Assembly: GCF_003231285.1 (NCBI RefSeq)
Contig: NZ_QKNS01000002.1
Coordinates: forward strand, 1-64,000
Source: Hymenobacter sediminis
Lineage (GTDB): Bacteria > Bacteroidota > Bacteroidia > Cytophagales > Hymenobacteraceae
Direction of reading: 5' to 3'
DNA: 64,000 bases
Positions 51,188 through 61,481 of the stretch are shown here, in pieces. The notes under the pieces were generated by a model, which was not told the DNA's origin, searched no databases, and saw only the letters and a program-made list of their open reading frames with translations. Made by a program: the position numbers and the translations under genes. Position 1 is the stretch's first letter. The number at the start of each line of letters is the position of its first letter.

Positions 51188-52981
51188 ATGAAAAAGATAC
51201 TTTTTTCCGGCTCGGCACTGGCTCTGATGCTTGCCTTGGCTAGCTGCGATAAAGACACGCTGGATGAAAATCCACGGTCGGTTCTGGTACCCGGCTTTTT
51301 CGGTACCCCCGATGGTATCCAGGCCGGCTTGGTAGGTGTGTACTCGGGTCTGCGCAACATCACCGCCGACCAGGGTGGCTCGAACTTCATGTCGCAAGGT
51401 ACCGACGAGTTCATGCGCGGTTTCTCTGGCTCCGACGGCTATGAGGACTACAACGCGGGTTTGATGAGCGCCACCAACGGCACGGCCACTAACCTGTGGA
51501 ACACCTTTTATGGCAACATCAACACCGCTAACGGCGTCATTCAGTACGCCGGCTCGGTGCAAGGGCTGCCTGCTGCAACTGTTACCCAAATTGTGGCTGA
51601 AACCAAGGTGCTACGCGCCTGGAACTACTTCTATCTGGTGCAGTCGTTCGGCGCGGTGCCTCTCACGCTCAGTTTCGTAGATTCGCCTACCAAGGACTTC
51701 TCCCGGGCTCCTGTAGCGGATGTTTACAATGCCATCATTCAGGATCTGAACGATGCGTTGGGCAACCCTAATGCGCAGGGTGTTCCTACCACTACCTCTA
51801 TCGCCAATGCGGCGGCGCAGCCCGGCCGCGTTACGCGTGCCACGGCCCTGCACCTGCTGGCTAAGGTGTATCTTACCCGCGCCACTTCTGTGGCAAAAGC
51901 TCCCGACGACTACGCGAAAGCAGCTCAATATGCGGAAGAATTGATCCGTGACGCCTCCAAATACGGGAAGGGTCTGGAAGCCGACCCAGCCCAGGTATTT
52001 GTGGAAGGAAATGAGAATGGCAAAGAGGTGCTGATGAACGTGCAGTTCAATGCTGACCCTACCTTCACGGGCATTTCGGATAACGGTGCCGGTGGCGCTG
52101 GCCAGAATCAAACCAATTTCCTGTTTCGCGTTCGGTACGACTTCTTACCGAACATGGCCCGGAGCATTCCTTACGGCCGCCCCTTCGGTCGCTTGGGCTC
52201 CACGCCCTATCTGCTCGACTCATACAAACTAGCTACGGAAACAAACCCACGGGAGTGGCGCTCTACTGATACGCGCTACGCCAAGTGGTTCTCGACGCTG
52301 TGGCTGGTGAATTCACCCGGTGGTAACGGCGGTACGGCCTTTAACCCCAAGGCCGTGGTAGGCGATACGGCGGCCTGGTACGCGGGTCGCGAAATCTCTG
52401 CCGCCGAGCAAACGCGCATCAACAACCGTCCGAATGGCCGGTACGTAGTGGGTACCCCTAGCACCTACACTACCCAGTTCTCGCCCTACATCAACAAATT
52501 CGACGACGCTACCCGGGCTGCCCTCAATAACAGCTCCGACCGTCCGCTGATTTTCTACCGCTTGGCGGAAACCTACCTGATTGCGGCCGAAGCCAACATG
52601 TACCTCGGCAGCACTGGCAAAGCTGTTGACCAAATCAACACCATTCGTCGGCGCGCGGCTGCTCCGGGCAAAACCGCCCAGATGGAAATTACCGCTGCTC
52701 AGCTGAATATCGACTTTATCTTGGATGAGCGTACCCGCGAGCTATGCGGCGAGTTTACCCGCTGGTATGATCTGGTGCGCACCGGCAAGCTGGTGGAGCG
52801 GGTGAAAAAGTACGTTCCGGCTTACGTGGGCTCCAAACCATCGCCCATCCCTGGTGTTTCCGACAACTACGGCTCGGATGCTGCCCGCAACATCCAGCCC
52901 TTCCACGTACTGCGCCCGATTCCGCAACAGGAAATCGACCGTACAGGGGGAAAAATCACTCAGAACCCCGGCTATAACTAA
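51188..52981 (+). CDS. susD: SusD-like surface glycan-binding lipoprotein
   Basis: This 597-residue lipoprotein (MKKILFSGSALALMLALASC, Cys20) caps the SusC transporter. It has the RagB/SusD pattern: an N-terminal TPR-like start (TPDGIQAGLVGVYSGLRNIT), ETKVLRAWNYFYLVQSFGAV, the helix ATALHLLAKVYLTRAT, RLAETYLIAAEANMYLGS, and LDERTRELCGEFTRWYDLVR with TGKLVERVKKY at the C-terminus. It directly follows susC. A terminator-like hairpin comes after it, so the next gene may be read through partly or from another promoter. Confidence 0.95.
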   Translation: MKKILFSGSALALMLALASCDKDTLDENPRSVLVPGFFGTPDGIQAGLVGVYSGLRNITADQGGSNFMSQGTDEFMRGFSGSDGYEDYNAGLMSATNGTATNLWNTFYGNINTANGVIQYAGSVQGLPAATVTQIVAETKVLRAWNYFYLVQSFGAVPLTLSFVDSPTKDFSRAPVADVYNAIIQDLNDALGNPNAQGVPTTTSIANAAAQPGRVTRATALHLLAKVYLTRATSVAKAPDDYAKAAQYAEELIRDASKYGKGLEADPAQVFVEGNENGKEVLMNVQFNADPTFTGISDNGAGGAGQNQTNFLFRVRYDFLPNMARSIPYGRPFGRLGSTPYLLDSYKLATETNPREWRSTDTRYAKWFSTLWLVNSPGGNGGTAFNPKAVVGDTAAWYAGREISAAEQTRINNRPNGRYVVGTPSTYTTQFSPYINKFDDATRAALNNSSDRPLIFYRLAETYLIAAEANMYLGSTGKAVDQINTIRRRAAAPGKTAQMEITAAQLNIDFILDERTRELCGEFTRWYDLVRTGKLVERVKKYVPAYVGSKPSPIPGVSDNYGSDAARNIQPFHVLRPIPQQEIDRTGGKITQNPGYN

Positions 52982-52996
52982 GCCTGATCAGCAGCA

Positions 52997-53032
52997 GAAG
53001 CCGTGGTTTTCCGCAAGGGAAACCACGGCTTC
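52997..53032. terminator. intrinsic terminator or attenuator after susD
   Basis: The stem GAAGCCGTGGTTTTCC with GGGAAACCACGGCTTC (one G-T pair) lies 16 bases after the susD stop. Confidence 0.7.
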
Positions 53033-53080
53033 TATTTCTGGCCTATTCTCCCTTTCCGAAGCGTCAATCCTCTTTTCTCC

Positions 53081-55039
53081 ATGAAGTCACTCTTACTATC
53101 ACTCTCCGTAGCAACCGCACTGCTGAGCCACGCGGCCACAGCCCAGGTGCGGTTGCCGCGGCTCGTGAGCAACGGCATGGTGCTCCAGCGGGATACGAAA
53201 CTGACCCTCTGGGGCTGGGCCGCCAAAGGCGAGAAGGTCGCCCTTACCTTCCAAAAGAAAACGTACACTGCTACCACTGGTCCTGATGGCAAGTGGGCGG
53301 TGAACCTACCTGCTCAGCCTGCTGGTGGGCCCTATACCATGCGCTTCAAAGCCTCCAATGAGGTAGAGCTGACCGACGTTCTGGTGGGCGACGTGTGGCT
53401 GCTGTCGGGGCAGTCGAACATGGAAACGCCCATGAGCCGCCTGCGCGACAAGTTCCCGGAGGCCATTGCCCAGGCCGCCAACCCGCGCATCCGGCAGTTT
53501 GAGGTGCCCATGACCTACACCCTACAGAAGCCTCGCACCGATGTGGCCGGCGGCAAATGGATAACCGCTGACCCGCAGACCGTGCTGCAGTTCTCGGCGG
53601 TGGGCTACTTCTTCGCCAAGGAAATCAATGCCAAATACCAGGTGCCGGTGGGCTTGATAAAGGATGCCGTAGGTGGCTCCCCGGCCGAAGCCTGGCTGAG
53701 TGCCGACGCGCTGCGCCAGTTTCCGAAGTATGTGCAGCAAGCTGATAAGTACCGGGACAGCGCCCAAGTGGCCGAACTGCGGCAGCGCGAAGGCGCGGCC
53801 GTAGCCAGCTGGTACCAGCGCCTCTACCAGGCCGACCAGGGCGAGGCCCGCGGCCAGCAAAAATGGTCGGACCCAGCCTACGATGCTCGTGACTGGCACA
53901 CAATGGGTGTGCCTGGCTACTGGGTTGACCAAACCCCGTTGGGCTTAGTGAACGGGGTAGTGTGGTTCCGGAAGGAGGTAGAGGTGCCCGCTAGTATGGT
54001 AGGCCAACCCGCCCGCCTCGAGCTGGGCACCCTCGTCGATGCTGACTCTACCTACATCAACGGCCAACTGGTGGGTACTACCGGTTACCAGTATCCGCCC
54101 CGCAAGTACGAAGTGAAGCCTGGCGTGCTGAAGCCCGGTAAAAACGTAGTGGTTGTGCGCCTGATCAGCAACGGCGGGCGCGGGGGCTTCACACCCGACA
54201 AAAACTACCAGTTGCGGGCCGGCAGCCAGACCCTGGATCTGCGGGGGCCGTGGCAGTACAAGCTGGGCGCTACGCTGCCGCCCACGCCTGGCACAACAGC
54301 CTTTCAGTTTCAGCCCGGAGCCCTGTTCAATGGCATGATTGCCCCGGTATTGCCCTACGCCATTAAAGGAGTGCTCTGGTACCAAGGCGAAAGCAACGCA
54401 GGCCGCCCCCAGGATTACCAGGCCCTGATGACCAGCCTGATCAGCGACTGGCGTACCCACTTCCGGCGGCCTGATTTGCCGTTTCTGTACGTGCAGTTGG
54501 CCAATTTCATGGCTATGAAGCCGGAGCCCAGCGAAAGTGGCTGGGCCGAGGTGCGAGAAGCCCAGCGTCAGACCTTGCGCGTACCTAACACGGCCATGGC
54601 CGTTATTACCGACGTAGGGGAGTGGAATGACATTCATCCTTTGAACAAAGAAGCGGTAGGGCAGCGCCTGGCCTTGGCTGCTCGTCAGGTGGCTTACGGT
54701 GAGAAGAAGCTGGTAGCCTCCGGCCCAGTATTGGAATCGGTGCAGGTGAAAGGCAATACGGCCACGTTGCGTTTTTCCAGCGTAGGCGGTGGCCTGGTAG
54801 CTAAAGGTGGTGGTCCGCTCAAGCACTTTGCCGTAGCTGGCCCCGACAAAAAGTTTGTGTGGGCGCAGGCCCGCATTGAAGGCAACTCCGTAGTTGTTTG
54901 GAGCGAAGCTGTGCCTACCCCCGTTACTGTGCGCTACGCCTGGGCCGATAACCCTGAGGGCGCCAACCTCTACAACAAAGAAGGACTGCCTGCTTCGGCT
55001 TTCCAGGCCAGCGTGTCGGCAACCGCTCCGGCGCAATAA
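53081..55039 (+). CDS. SASA-type acetylesterase (sialate O-acetylesterase-like)
   Basis: ATG 53081 (MKSLLLSLSVATALLSHAAT) gives 652 residues with a signal peptide. It is an SGNH-like hydrolase: WLLSGQSNMETPMSRLRDKF carries the nucleophile Ser112, and EWNDIHPLNKEAVGQRL carries the Asp-His pair. A GH2-type sugar-binding domain (YTLQKPRTD to NGVVWFRKEVEVPASMVGQP) is inserted. Related proteins are called sialate O-acetylesterases, but in a xylan locus it most likely removes acetyl groups from xylan. The in-frame extension upstream to 53003 has no signal-peptide support. Confidence 0.88.
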   Translation: MKSLLLSLSVATALLSHAATAQVRLPRLVSNGMVLQRDTKLTLWGWAAKGEKVALTFQKKTYTATTGPDGKWAVNLPAQPAGGPYTMRFKASNEVELTDVLVGDVWLLSGQSNMETPMSRLRDKFPEAIAQAANPRIRQFEVPMTYTLQKPRTDVAGGKWITADPQTVLQFSAVGYFFAKEINAKYQVPVGLIKDAVGGSPAEAWLSADALRQFPKYVQQADKYRDSAQVAELRQREGAAVASWYQRLYQADQGEARGQQKWSDPAYDARDWHTMGVPGYWVDQTPLGLVNGVVWFRKEVEVPASMVGQPARLELGTLVDADSTYINGQLVGTTGYQYPPRKYEVKPGVLKPGKNVVVVRLISNGGRGGFTPDKNYQLRAGSQTLDLRGPWQYKLGATLPPTPGTTAFQFQPGALFNGMIAPVLPYAIKGVLWYQGESNAGRPQDYQALMTSLISDWRTHFRRPDLPFLYVQLANFMAMKPEPSESGWAEVREAQRQTLRVPNTAMAVITDVGEWNDIHPLNKEAVGQRLALAARQVAYGEKKLVASGPVLESVQVKGNTATLRFSSVGGGLVAKGGGPLKHFAVAGPDKKFVWAQARIEGNSVVVWSEAVPTPVTVRYAWADNPEGANLYNKEGLPASAFQASVSATAPAQ

Positions 55040-55199
55040 CCACCGTCCCGCGACTTCGGAAATCCTTCCTCCGAAGCCGCCCTGCCTACCCCCAGCTCCC
55101 CAGGCTGAATCCGCACCTACCGCACTACGCCGCTTTGCCAGGCCCCGATTTCTCGGGGCCTCAGGGCGCTACGTTCTCTGACTCCACCTTTCCCACCGC

Positions 55200-57383
55200 A
55201 TGAAGAAACGTCTGCTTTTCTCCGGCTTCCTGGCCTGCCTGAGCCTGTCGGGTCACGCCCAACAAGTCCCAGCCGCCTACCTCGACCCCTCCAAGCCCGT
55301 CAGTGTGCGGGTGCGGGACCTGATTTCGCGCCTCACCCTGGAGGAGAAGGCTGATCAGATGATGTACAACAGCAAAGCCATCGAGCGGCTGAACATTCCG
55401 GCCTATAACTGGTGGAACGAGGCTCTGCACGGGGTAGGGCGGGCCGGCGCTGCTACGGTGTTTCCGCAGGCCATCGGGCTGGGCGCTACCTTCGATGACG
55501 ACCTGGCTCTGCGCGTGTCCACGGCCATTTCCGACGAGGCCCGCGCCATGTACAACGCCGCCGTGGCCAAGGGCTACCGCCAGCAGTACAGCGGCCTCAC
55601 GTTCTGGACGCCCAACATCAACATCTTCCGCGACCCGCGCTGGGGTAGGGGACAGGAAACCTACGGCGAAGACCCGACCCTCACGGGCCGCCTGGGGGTA
55701 GCGTTTGTGAAAGGACTGCAAGGCCCCGACCCGCAGCACCTGAAAGTAGCCGCCTGCGCCAAGCACTTTGCCGTACACAGCGGCCCCGAAAAGCTGCGCC
55801 ACGAGTTTAATGCCGTAGCCTCGCCCCAGGATTTGCAGGAAACCTACCTGCCCGCTTTCAAGCAACTGGTAGACGCCGACGTGGAAGCCGTGATGTGCGC
55901 CTACAACGCCACCAACGGGGAACCCTGCTGCGGCAACCAGTACCTGCTCCAGGATGTGCTGCGCAAGCAGTGGGGCTTCAAGGGCCACATTGTATCCGAC
56001 TGCTGGGCGCTGGTGGACTTCTACCAAGGGCATAAAGTAGTGAAAACGCCTGCCGAGGCCGCTGCTCTGGCTTTGGAGCGGGGCGTGAACCTGAACTGCG
56101 GGAGCGTGTACCCCTCCTTGCCCGAAGCCGTGCAGAAAGGCCTCACTACGGAAGCTAAAATAGATAGCTCTCTGGCCATTCTGCTGCGCACCAAGTTTAA
56201 GCTGGGACTGTTTGATGCGCCCGGCAGCAGCCCCTACGATAAGCTCGGTACCGACGTTATCAACAGCCCTCAGCACCGCGCCCTGGCCCGCGAAGCAGCC
56301 CAGAAATCTATTGTGCTGCTGAAAAACAACGGCGTGCTGCCCCTGCGCAACGACCTGCCCAAGTACTTCGTGACCGGCCCCAACGCCGCCAACCTCGATG
56401 CCCTGCTGGGCAATTACTACGGCGTAAACCCCGAGATGAAAACCATTCTGGAAGGCTTGGTAGCCGGGGTGAGCCCCGCCAGTCAGATGCAGTACCGCCC
56501 CGGCGCCCTGCTCGACCGGCCCAACCAGAACGGCGTGGACTGGGTGAGCGGCACGGCCCGCACCTCCGATGCCACCTTTGTGGTGCTGGGCATCAACGGG
56601 CTGCTGGAAGGGGAGGAGGGCGAATCCATTGCCTCGCCTTCGTTCGGCGACCGGCTTGACTACAACCTGCCTAAAAACCAGATTGACTTCCTGCGCGGTC
56701 TGCGCAAAAACAACACCCAGCCCTTGGTAGCCATCATCACCGGCGGCAGCCCCATGAACCTGGCGGAGGTGCATGAGCTCTGCGACGCCGTAGTGCTGGC
56801 CTGGTATCCGGGTCAGGAAGGCGGCAACGCCGTGGCCGACATTGTGTTCGGGAAAGTGTCGCCCTCGGGCAAGCTGCCCATCACCTTCCCCAAGAGCCTC
56901 GACCAACTGCCCGCCTACGAAAGCTACGGCATGCTCGGCCGCACCTACCGCTACATGAGTCAGGAACCCATGTATCCTTTCGGTTATGGCCTGAGCTACG
57001 CCAAATTCGAGTATTCTGGCCTGAAGCTGCCCAAGAAAGCGGCCAAGAACAAGCCGGTAGAAGTGGAAGCCACCGTGCGCAACACCGGCAAAGTAGCCGG
57101 CGAAGAAGTGGTGCAGCTCTACCTCACCCACACCCCGCGCCAGGGCCAGCAGATTCCGCGCTACGCCCTCAAAAACTTCCGCCGCGTGCAGCTCCAGCCC
57201 GGCGCCAGCACCACCGTCAAGTTTACCCTTACGCCCGAACAGTTGGCCCTTATTGATGCCCAGGGCAAAGCAGCAGCGCCCACCGCGCCCGTGACCATTG
57301 CTGTGGGCGGCTCCCTACCCTCCGCGCGCAGCCAGGCCTTTGGGGCCAGCAAACCTGCTACTGCCACGCTAGCAGTTAAGTAG
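55200..57383 (+). CDS. GH3 beta-xylosidase
   Basis: This 727-residue secreted GH3 enzyme has a signal peptide (KKRLLFSGFLACLSLSGHAQ), the catalytic barrel (SRLTLEEKADQMMYNSKAIE, YNWWNEALHGVGRAGAATVF) with the nucleophile near residue 267 in KGHIVSDCWALVDFYQ, a second alpha/beta domain (KSIVLLKNNGVLPLRNDLPK) and a C-terminal fibronectin-III-like domain (AKNKPVEVEATVRNTGKVAG). NWWNEALHG and the locus content point to a xylan 1,4-beta-xylosidase. It releases xylose from short xylo-oligosaccharides. It follows the acetylesterase by 160 bases. Confidence 0.93.
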   Translation: MKKRLLFSGFLACLSLSGHAQQVPAAYLDPSKPVSVRVRDLISRLTLEEKADQMMYNSKAIERLNIPAYNWWNEALHGVGRAGAATVFPQAIGLGATFDDDLALRVSTAISDEARAMYNAAVAKGYRQQYSGLTFWTPNINIFRDPRWGRGQETYGEDPTLTGRLGVAFVKGLQGPDPQHLKVAACAKHFAVHSGPEKLRHEFNAVASPQDLQETYLPAFKQLVDADVEAVMCAYNATNGEPCCGNQYLLQDVLRKQWGFKGHIVSDCWALVDFYQGHKVVKTPAEAAALALERGVNLNCGSVYPSLPEAVQKGLTTEAKIDSSLAILLRTKFKLGLFDAPGSSPYDKLGTDVINSPQHRALAREAAQKSIVLLKNNGVLPLRNDLPKYFVTGPNAANLDALLGNYYGVNPEMKTILEGLVAGVSPASQMQYRPGALLDRPNQNGVDWVSGTARTSDATFVVLGINGLLEGEEGESIASPSFGDRLDYNLPKNQIDFLRGLRKNNTQPLVAIITGGSPMNLAEVHELCDAVVLAWYPGQEGGNAVADIVFGKVSPSGKLPITFPKSLDQLPAYESYGMLGRTYRYMSQEPMYPFGYGLSYAKFEYSGLKLPKKAAKNKPVEVEATVRNTGKVAGEEVVQLYLTHTPRQGQQIPRYALKNFRRVQLQPGASTTVKFTLTPEQLALIDAQGKAAAPTAPVTIAVGGSLPSARSQAFGASKPATATLAVK

Positions 57384-57388
57384 AAGCC

Positions 57389-57428
57389 AGCCCCCTACCC
57401 CTGCTCCAATGGAGAAGGGTAGGGGGCT
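57389..57428. terminator. intrinsic terminator after GH3 gene
   Basis: The arms AGCCCCCTACCC and GGGTAGGGGGCT form a stem 6 bases after the stop. Confidence 0.75.
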
Positions 57429-57661
57429 AGTGTTAGTTCTCCTCCCCCTAAAAAGGGGTGGAGGTAAGGTGCATCTGAGCTACCCAGACACTTCGCTCTA
57501 ATCACCCGAACCTTTCTCACGGAGTTGGGGAGTTAGCCTTCGTAATCTGATTTCCTACCCCAGCAGCAGCTCCCAACTGCTGCCCTCTTGCTTACCAGCA
57601 CAAGTGGGCTCCCACATTGCCCATTGGTGCTGCTTTCTAACACCCACTTTCCCTATTTATC

Positions 57662-59536
57662 ATGTTTAAAACCTCTACTCTATTTGCCGGGGCGCTACTT
57701 GCGTTTCTCGGCAGCGGGGCCGCCTGGGCGCAGAACGCGCCCGTGGTGCAGCAAGCCGAAACTGGCACCCTGGGCGCCGATTGGAACAACGCCACCCAGG
57801 CCGATGTGCAGTACGTGACCGTGAAGTCCACAGCCACCATCAACCCCCAGAGCCCCGGTACAGCGGCGCGCGTCATTACCTACTCCGTAACGTTCCCCGC
57901 TGCCGGCTCCTACGACCTTTATGCCCGCGTGCGGGTAGGCGCGTCGGCGGCCAACGACGACAGCTTCTACTACGCCAACGGCTTCGGTACCAAGCAGCCG
58001 GACGCCGACGCCGACTGGATTATCGTAAACCAGCTGAACTCCGTGGGCTACACCAGCGGCAACATTGCCGTGGACGGGGCTGGCGGCGCTACCAACAACG
58101 TATGGAAGTGGATTAACCTCTCGAAGTTCAACGGGGGCGAGGCGCCCATCAACTTCACGGTGGCAGCCGGCGCCCTCACCCAAACCTTCCAGATTGGGGC
58201 TCGGGAAGACGGCCTCGACATTGATAAGCTGGTGTTTGGGGCTACCGGGCTTTACTTCACGGTAGCTAACCTTGATGCCGGAACTCAGGGCTCCACTACC
58301 CCGCCAGTTACGTTCATCCCGAAAGGTCCGGTCCTGGCCGCGGGCAAGTCCAAGTTTCTGGGCGGGGTGTATAGCCAGCCTCAGAAGCCCTTTTTCAATG
58401 CCTATTTCAACCAGGTGACGCCGGAAAATGCCGGCAAGTGGGGCAGCGTGGAAGCCACCCGCAACCAAATGAACTGGACCGAGCTGGACTCAGCCTACAA
58501 CCTTGCCAAGACGAAAGGCTACCCCTTCAAGATGCACACCCTCATCTGGGGGCAGCAGCAGCCCGTCTGGATTGAAACCTTGTCCGCCGCCGAGCAGCTG
58601 GCCGAAATCAATGAGTGGTTTGCGGCCGTGGCCCAGCGCTACCCCAACCTCGACCAGATTGAGGTAGTTAACGAGGCCACCAACGACCTCCCCTTGAACG
58701 GCTCTACCGGCCCCAACGGCCCGAACACGCCCGGCAGCGGCGCCGGCAATTACTACGAAGCCCTGGGCGGCGCCGGCACTACCGGCTGGGACTGGGTAAT
58801 CAAATCATTCGAACTAGCCCGGCAGTATTTTCCTAAGGCTCAGCTCTTAATCAATGATTATGGGGTAATTACCACCAGTGCCAACGCCCAGCGTTACCTC
58901 GGCATCATCAACCTGCTCAAGGCCCGCAACCTGGTAGATGGGGTCGGGATTCAGGGTCACGCCTTCGAAACCCGCAACATTCCGGCTGCTACCCTGCAGG
59001 CCAACCTCGATGTGCTGGCGTCGGCTGGCAAGCCGCTCTACATCACGGAGCTTGATATTGATGGGGTGAACTCCTCAAGCCAGCTCGACGATGCCGTGCA
59101 ACTAGCCGAGTACCAGCGCGTATTCCCCACCCTCTGGACGCACCCGGCCGTGAAAGGAATTACGCTGTGGGGCTACCGCCCCGGCCACTGGCGCACGGCC
59201 CAGGGCGCCTACCTCGCCAACGCCGATAATACTGAGCGCTCGGCCCTGGTGTGGCTGCGCACTTACGTGCAGGCCACCGTGCTCAGCAGCAAAGCAGCCC
59301 AGGCCTCCAAGGTACGGCTGTACCCGAACCCTGCCACCGATGGCCGCATTACCCTCAGTGGCCTCAGCAAAACTGGCCAGGTGCGGGTGCTAGACCTTCA
59401 GGGAAGGATGGTTCAACAACTTACTGCTAAAGCTCAGCCCGCGCAGGAACTGCAGCTGACCGTAGCACCCGGTTTGTACGTAGTGCAGGTAGAGGAGAGT
59501 GGGCAATTACTTTCCTACAAGCTGGTTCTGCAGTAG
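57662..59536 (+). CDS. secreted GH10 endo-1,4-beta-xylanase with T9SS domain
   Basis: This 624-residue enzyme cuts the xylan backbone outside the cell. It has a signal peptide (FAGALLAFLGSGAAWAQ), a carbohydrate-binding-type beta domain (about 30-200: VQQAETGTLGADWNN, GSYDLYARVRVGAS), and the GH10 barrel (about 215-530) with FNAYFNQVTPENAGKWGSVE, MHTLIWGQQQPVWIETL, the acid/base Glu near 337 in EVVNEATNDLP and the nucleophile near 462 in YITELDIDGVNS. A type A T9SS sorting domain ends it (VRLYPNPATDGRITLSGLSK to LLSYKLVLQ). Confidence 0.95.
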   Translation: MFKTSTLFAGALLAFLGSGAAWAQNAPVVQQAETGTLGADWNNATQADVQYVTVKSTATINPQSPGTAARVITYSVTFPAAGSYDLYARVRVGASAANDDSFYYANGFGTKQPDADADWIIVNQLNSVGYTSGNIAVDGAGGATNNVWKWINLSKFNGGEAPINFTVAAGALTQTFQIGAREDGLDIDKLVFGATGLYFTVANLDAGTQGSTTPPVTFIPKGPVLAAGKSKFLGGVYSQPQKPFFNAYFNQVTPENAGKWGSVEATRNQMNWTELDSAYNLAKTKGYPFKMHTLIWGQQQPVWIETLSAAEQLAEINEWFAAVAQRYPNLDQIEVVNEATNDLPLNGSTGPNGPNTPGSGAGNYYEALGGAGTTGWDWVIKSFELARQYFPKAQLLINDYGVITTSANAQRYLGIINLLKARNLVDGVGIQGHAFETRNIPAATLQANLDVLASAGKPLYITELDIDGVNSSSQLDDAVQLAEYQRVFPTLWTHPAVKGITLWGYRPGHWRTAQGAYLANADNTERSALVWLRTYVQATVLSSKAAQASKVRLYPNPATDGRITLSGLSKTGQVRVLDLQGRMVQQLTAKAQPAQELQLTVAPGLYVVQVEESGQLLSYKLVLQ

Positions 59537-59588
59537 TAGGGAAAGATGACGATGGCCGAATTATGGCCAAATAGAACTATCACAAATG

Positions 59589-59621
59589 AAGCGCGTAGTA
59601 CCATTGGTGTGCTACGCGCTT
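59589..59621. terminator. intrinsic terminator after GH10 gene
   Basis: The arms AAGCGCGTAG and CTACGCGCTT close a hairpin 52 bases after the xylanase stop. Confidence 0.65.
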
Positions 59622-59677
59622 TATTCGTTTTACTATTCGAAGATATTCTGCGAAAATAAAATTATTAGCTGCAACCT

Positions 59678-59707
59678 ATCGAAACCGTTTTCGGAAACGT
59701 TTTCGAT
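59678..59707. promoter_or_regulatory. double LacI-type operator (xylB side)
   Basis: The element ATCGAAACCG...CGTTTTCGAT has two GAAAC-CGTTTTC-type half-palindrome pairs and matches the operator before uxuA at 28 of 30 bases by eye. Flanking sequence (AACCTATCG and ATATTTTTATTT) is also conserved. Confidence 0.8.
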
Positions 59708-59954
59708 ATTTTTATTTGAAAATAAGCGCGTTACAAGGGTTTTGATAGTGGCTTCCGGAAAATTCATTACTGTATATTCGAATACTAAACGTTGAAAATG
59801 GTCTTGTAGCGGCTGCGCGTGACGTGCTTGTATAGGTAGTTGCGGTAGTAGTTGAAATTGAATATTTCCAAGCGTTTCTGATCTGTGTCTTGGCATAACG
59901 GCTGGCACTGGCTTCCCACTGGGCTACCCCGGTAGCTCCCCTGAACTCCCACCC

Positions 59955-61481
59955 ATGAACTACCTGCTCGGGTACGATATCGGCAGCTCCTCCATTAAAG
60001 TAGCCCTGCTCGATGCCGATTCTGGCCGCTGCCTGGCCAGCGTTACCTCTCCTAAAAAGGAAATGGAAATACTGGCGCCGCTGGCAAGCTGGGCCGAGCA
60101 GCGCCCGGAGCGGTGGTGGCAGGAGGTAGTGAATGCAACCCACGAGCTCAAGCAGACCTACGGCTTCGATGCCACGCAGGTAGCCGGCATTGGCATTACC
60201 TATCAGATGCACGGCCTGGTACTGGTAGACAAGAACGGCCATGTGCTGCGCCCCGCCATTATCTGGTGCGACAGCCGCGCCGTGGAGTACGGCAACCAGG
60301 CGTTTGAGGGGCTGGGGGAGGAGTACTGCCTGCAGAACCTGCTGAACTCGCCCGGCAACTTCACGGCCTCCAAGCTCAAGTGGGTAAAGGAAAACGAGCC
60401 CGCCATCTTCGAGCAGATTCACAAAATTCAGCTGCCTGGCGACTTTATTGCCTTCCAGATGACCGGCCGCCTGTGCACCACGGTGTCGGGTTTATCGGAA
60501 GGGGTGTTCTGGAACTTCCGGGAGCAGGCCATTGCCCAGGACTTGCTGGATTTCTACGGCATTAGCCGCGACTTGCTGCCCGAGGTAGTCGATACCTTCG
60601 CGGAGCAGGGCCGCCTGACGCCCGAAGCTGCCCAGGAGCTGGGCCTGCACGCCGGCACGCCCATTGCCTACCGCGCCGGCGACCAACCCAACAACGCCTT
60701 CTCCCTTAATGTGCTGCAGCCCGGCGAAATTGCCGCTACGGCCGGTACATCGGGGGTAGTGTATGGCATCAGCGACCAACCGGTGGTAGATGCCCGCTCC
60801 CGCGTAAATGCCTTCGTGCACGTCAACAGCACCCCGGCCCAGCCCCGCAACGGCATGCTGCTATGCGTAAACGGCACCGGCATTCTGAACAGCTGGCTGC
60901 GCAAGGTAGTGGGCGAGCTTCCCTACGACGAAATGAACCAGCTGGCCTCCCAAGCCCCGGTAGGGGCGGAGGGGCTGCAGTTCCTGCCCTTCGGCAACGG
61001 CGCCGAGCGGGTGCTGGAAAACCGCCCCACCACCGCCGAGCTGCGCGGCCTCAGCTTTAATATTCACGGCCGAAGCCATGTGCTGCGCGCCGCCCAGGAG
61101 GGCATCGTTTTCGCCCTGAACTACGGCATGGACATCATGCGCGAGTCGGGGGTGCAGGTGCGCAAGGTGCGCGCCGGTAACGCCAACATGTTCCTGAGCC
61201 CGGTGTTCCGCGAGGCCTTCGTGAACAGCGGCAACGTAGAGCTGGAGCTCTACAACACCGATGCGGCTCAGGGCGCGGCTCGTGGTGCCGGCATCGGGGT
61301 AGGCCTCTACGCCAGCCCCACCGAAGCATTTAGCGGCCTGGAGCGCATCCTGACCCTGGAGCCTACCCCTGCCCTGCAGGAGCAATACCACTCGGCTTAT
61401 GCCCGCTGGCATGAGGCCCTCACCCAACAAATTCTTTCACCTACCACTACTTCCCACCATGTCGCTCAGCACGCTTTCTAA
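59955..61481 (+). CDS. xylB: xylulokinase
   Basis: This 508-residue cytoplasmic FGGY kinase phosphorylates xylulose to xylulose 5-phosphate. It has [20 protein letters not shown] at the start, [20 protein letters not shown] with the substrate motif, [20 protein letters not shown], and [10 protein letters not shown] and [20 protein letters not shown] in the ATP part. It follows the second double operator and overlaps the next gene by 23 bases, so it is coupled to xylA. The length is normal. Confidence 0.95.
   Translation: MNYLLGYDIGSSSIKVALLDADSGRCLASVTSPKKEMEILAPLASWAEQRPERWWQEVVNATHELKQTYGFDATQVAGIGITYQMHGLVLVDKNGHVLRPAIIWCDSRAVEYGNQAFEGLGEEYCLQNLLNSPGNFTASKLKWVKENEPAIFEQIHKIQLPGDFIAFQMTGRLCTTVSGLSEGVFWNFREQAIAQDLLDFYGISRDLLPEVVDTFAEQGRLTPEAAQELGLHAGTPIAYRAGDQPNNAFSLNVLQPGEIAATAGTSGVVYGISDQPVVDARSRVNAFVHVNSTPAQPRNGMLLCVNGTGILNSWLRKVVGELPYDEMNQLASQAPVGAEGLQFLPFGNGAERVLENRPTTAELRGLSFNIHGRSHVLRAAQEGIVFALNYGMDIMRESGVQVRKVRAGNANMFLSPVFREAFVNSGNVELELYNTDAAQGAARGAGIGVGLYASPTEAFSGLERILTLEPTPALQEQYHSAYARWHEALTQQILSPTTTSHHVAQHAF

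Larger units (their letters stand above)
59537..59954. other. intergenic stretch before xylB
   Basis: This gap holds the terminator of the xylanase gene, the second double LacI operator (59678-59707), and a leader to xylB. Open frames across it overlap the operator and are not supported. Confidence 0.55.

Noticed and set aside
53945-55036. 363-codon minus-strand frame
   Set aside because: It is antisense to the acetylesterase gene.
55161-57131. Long open frame (656 codons) on the minus strand
   Set aside because: It is antisense to the GH3 gene, whose family motifs are clear. Such frames are common in GC-rich DNA and the translation has no family pattern.
59586-59795. Small plus-strand frame before xylB
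   Set aside because: It crosses the terminator and the double operator, so it is unlikely to be a gene.
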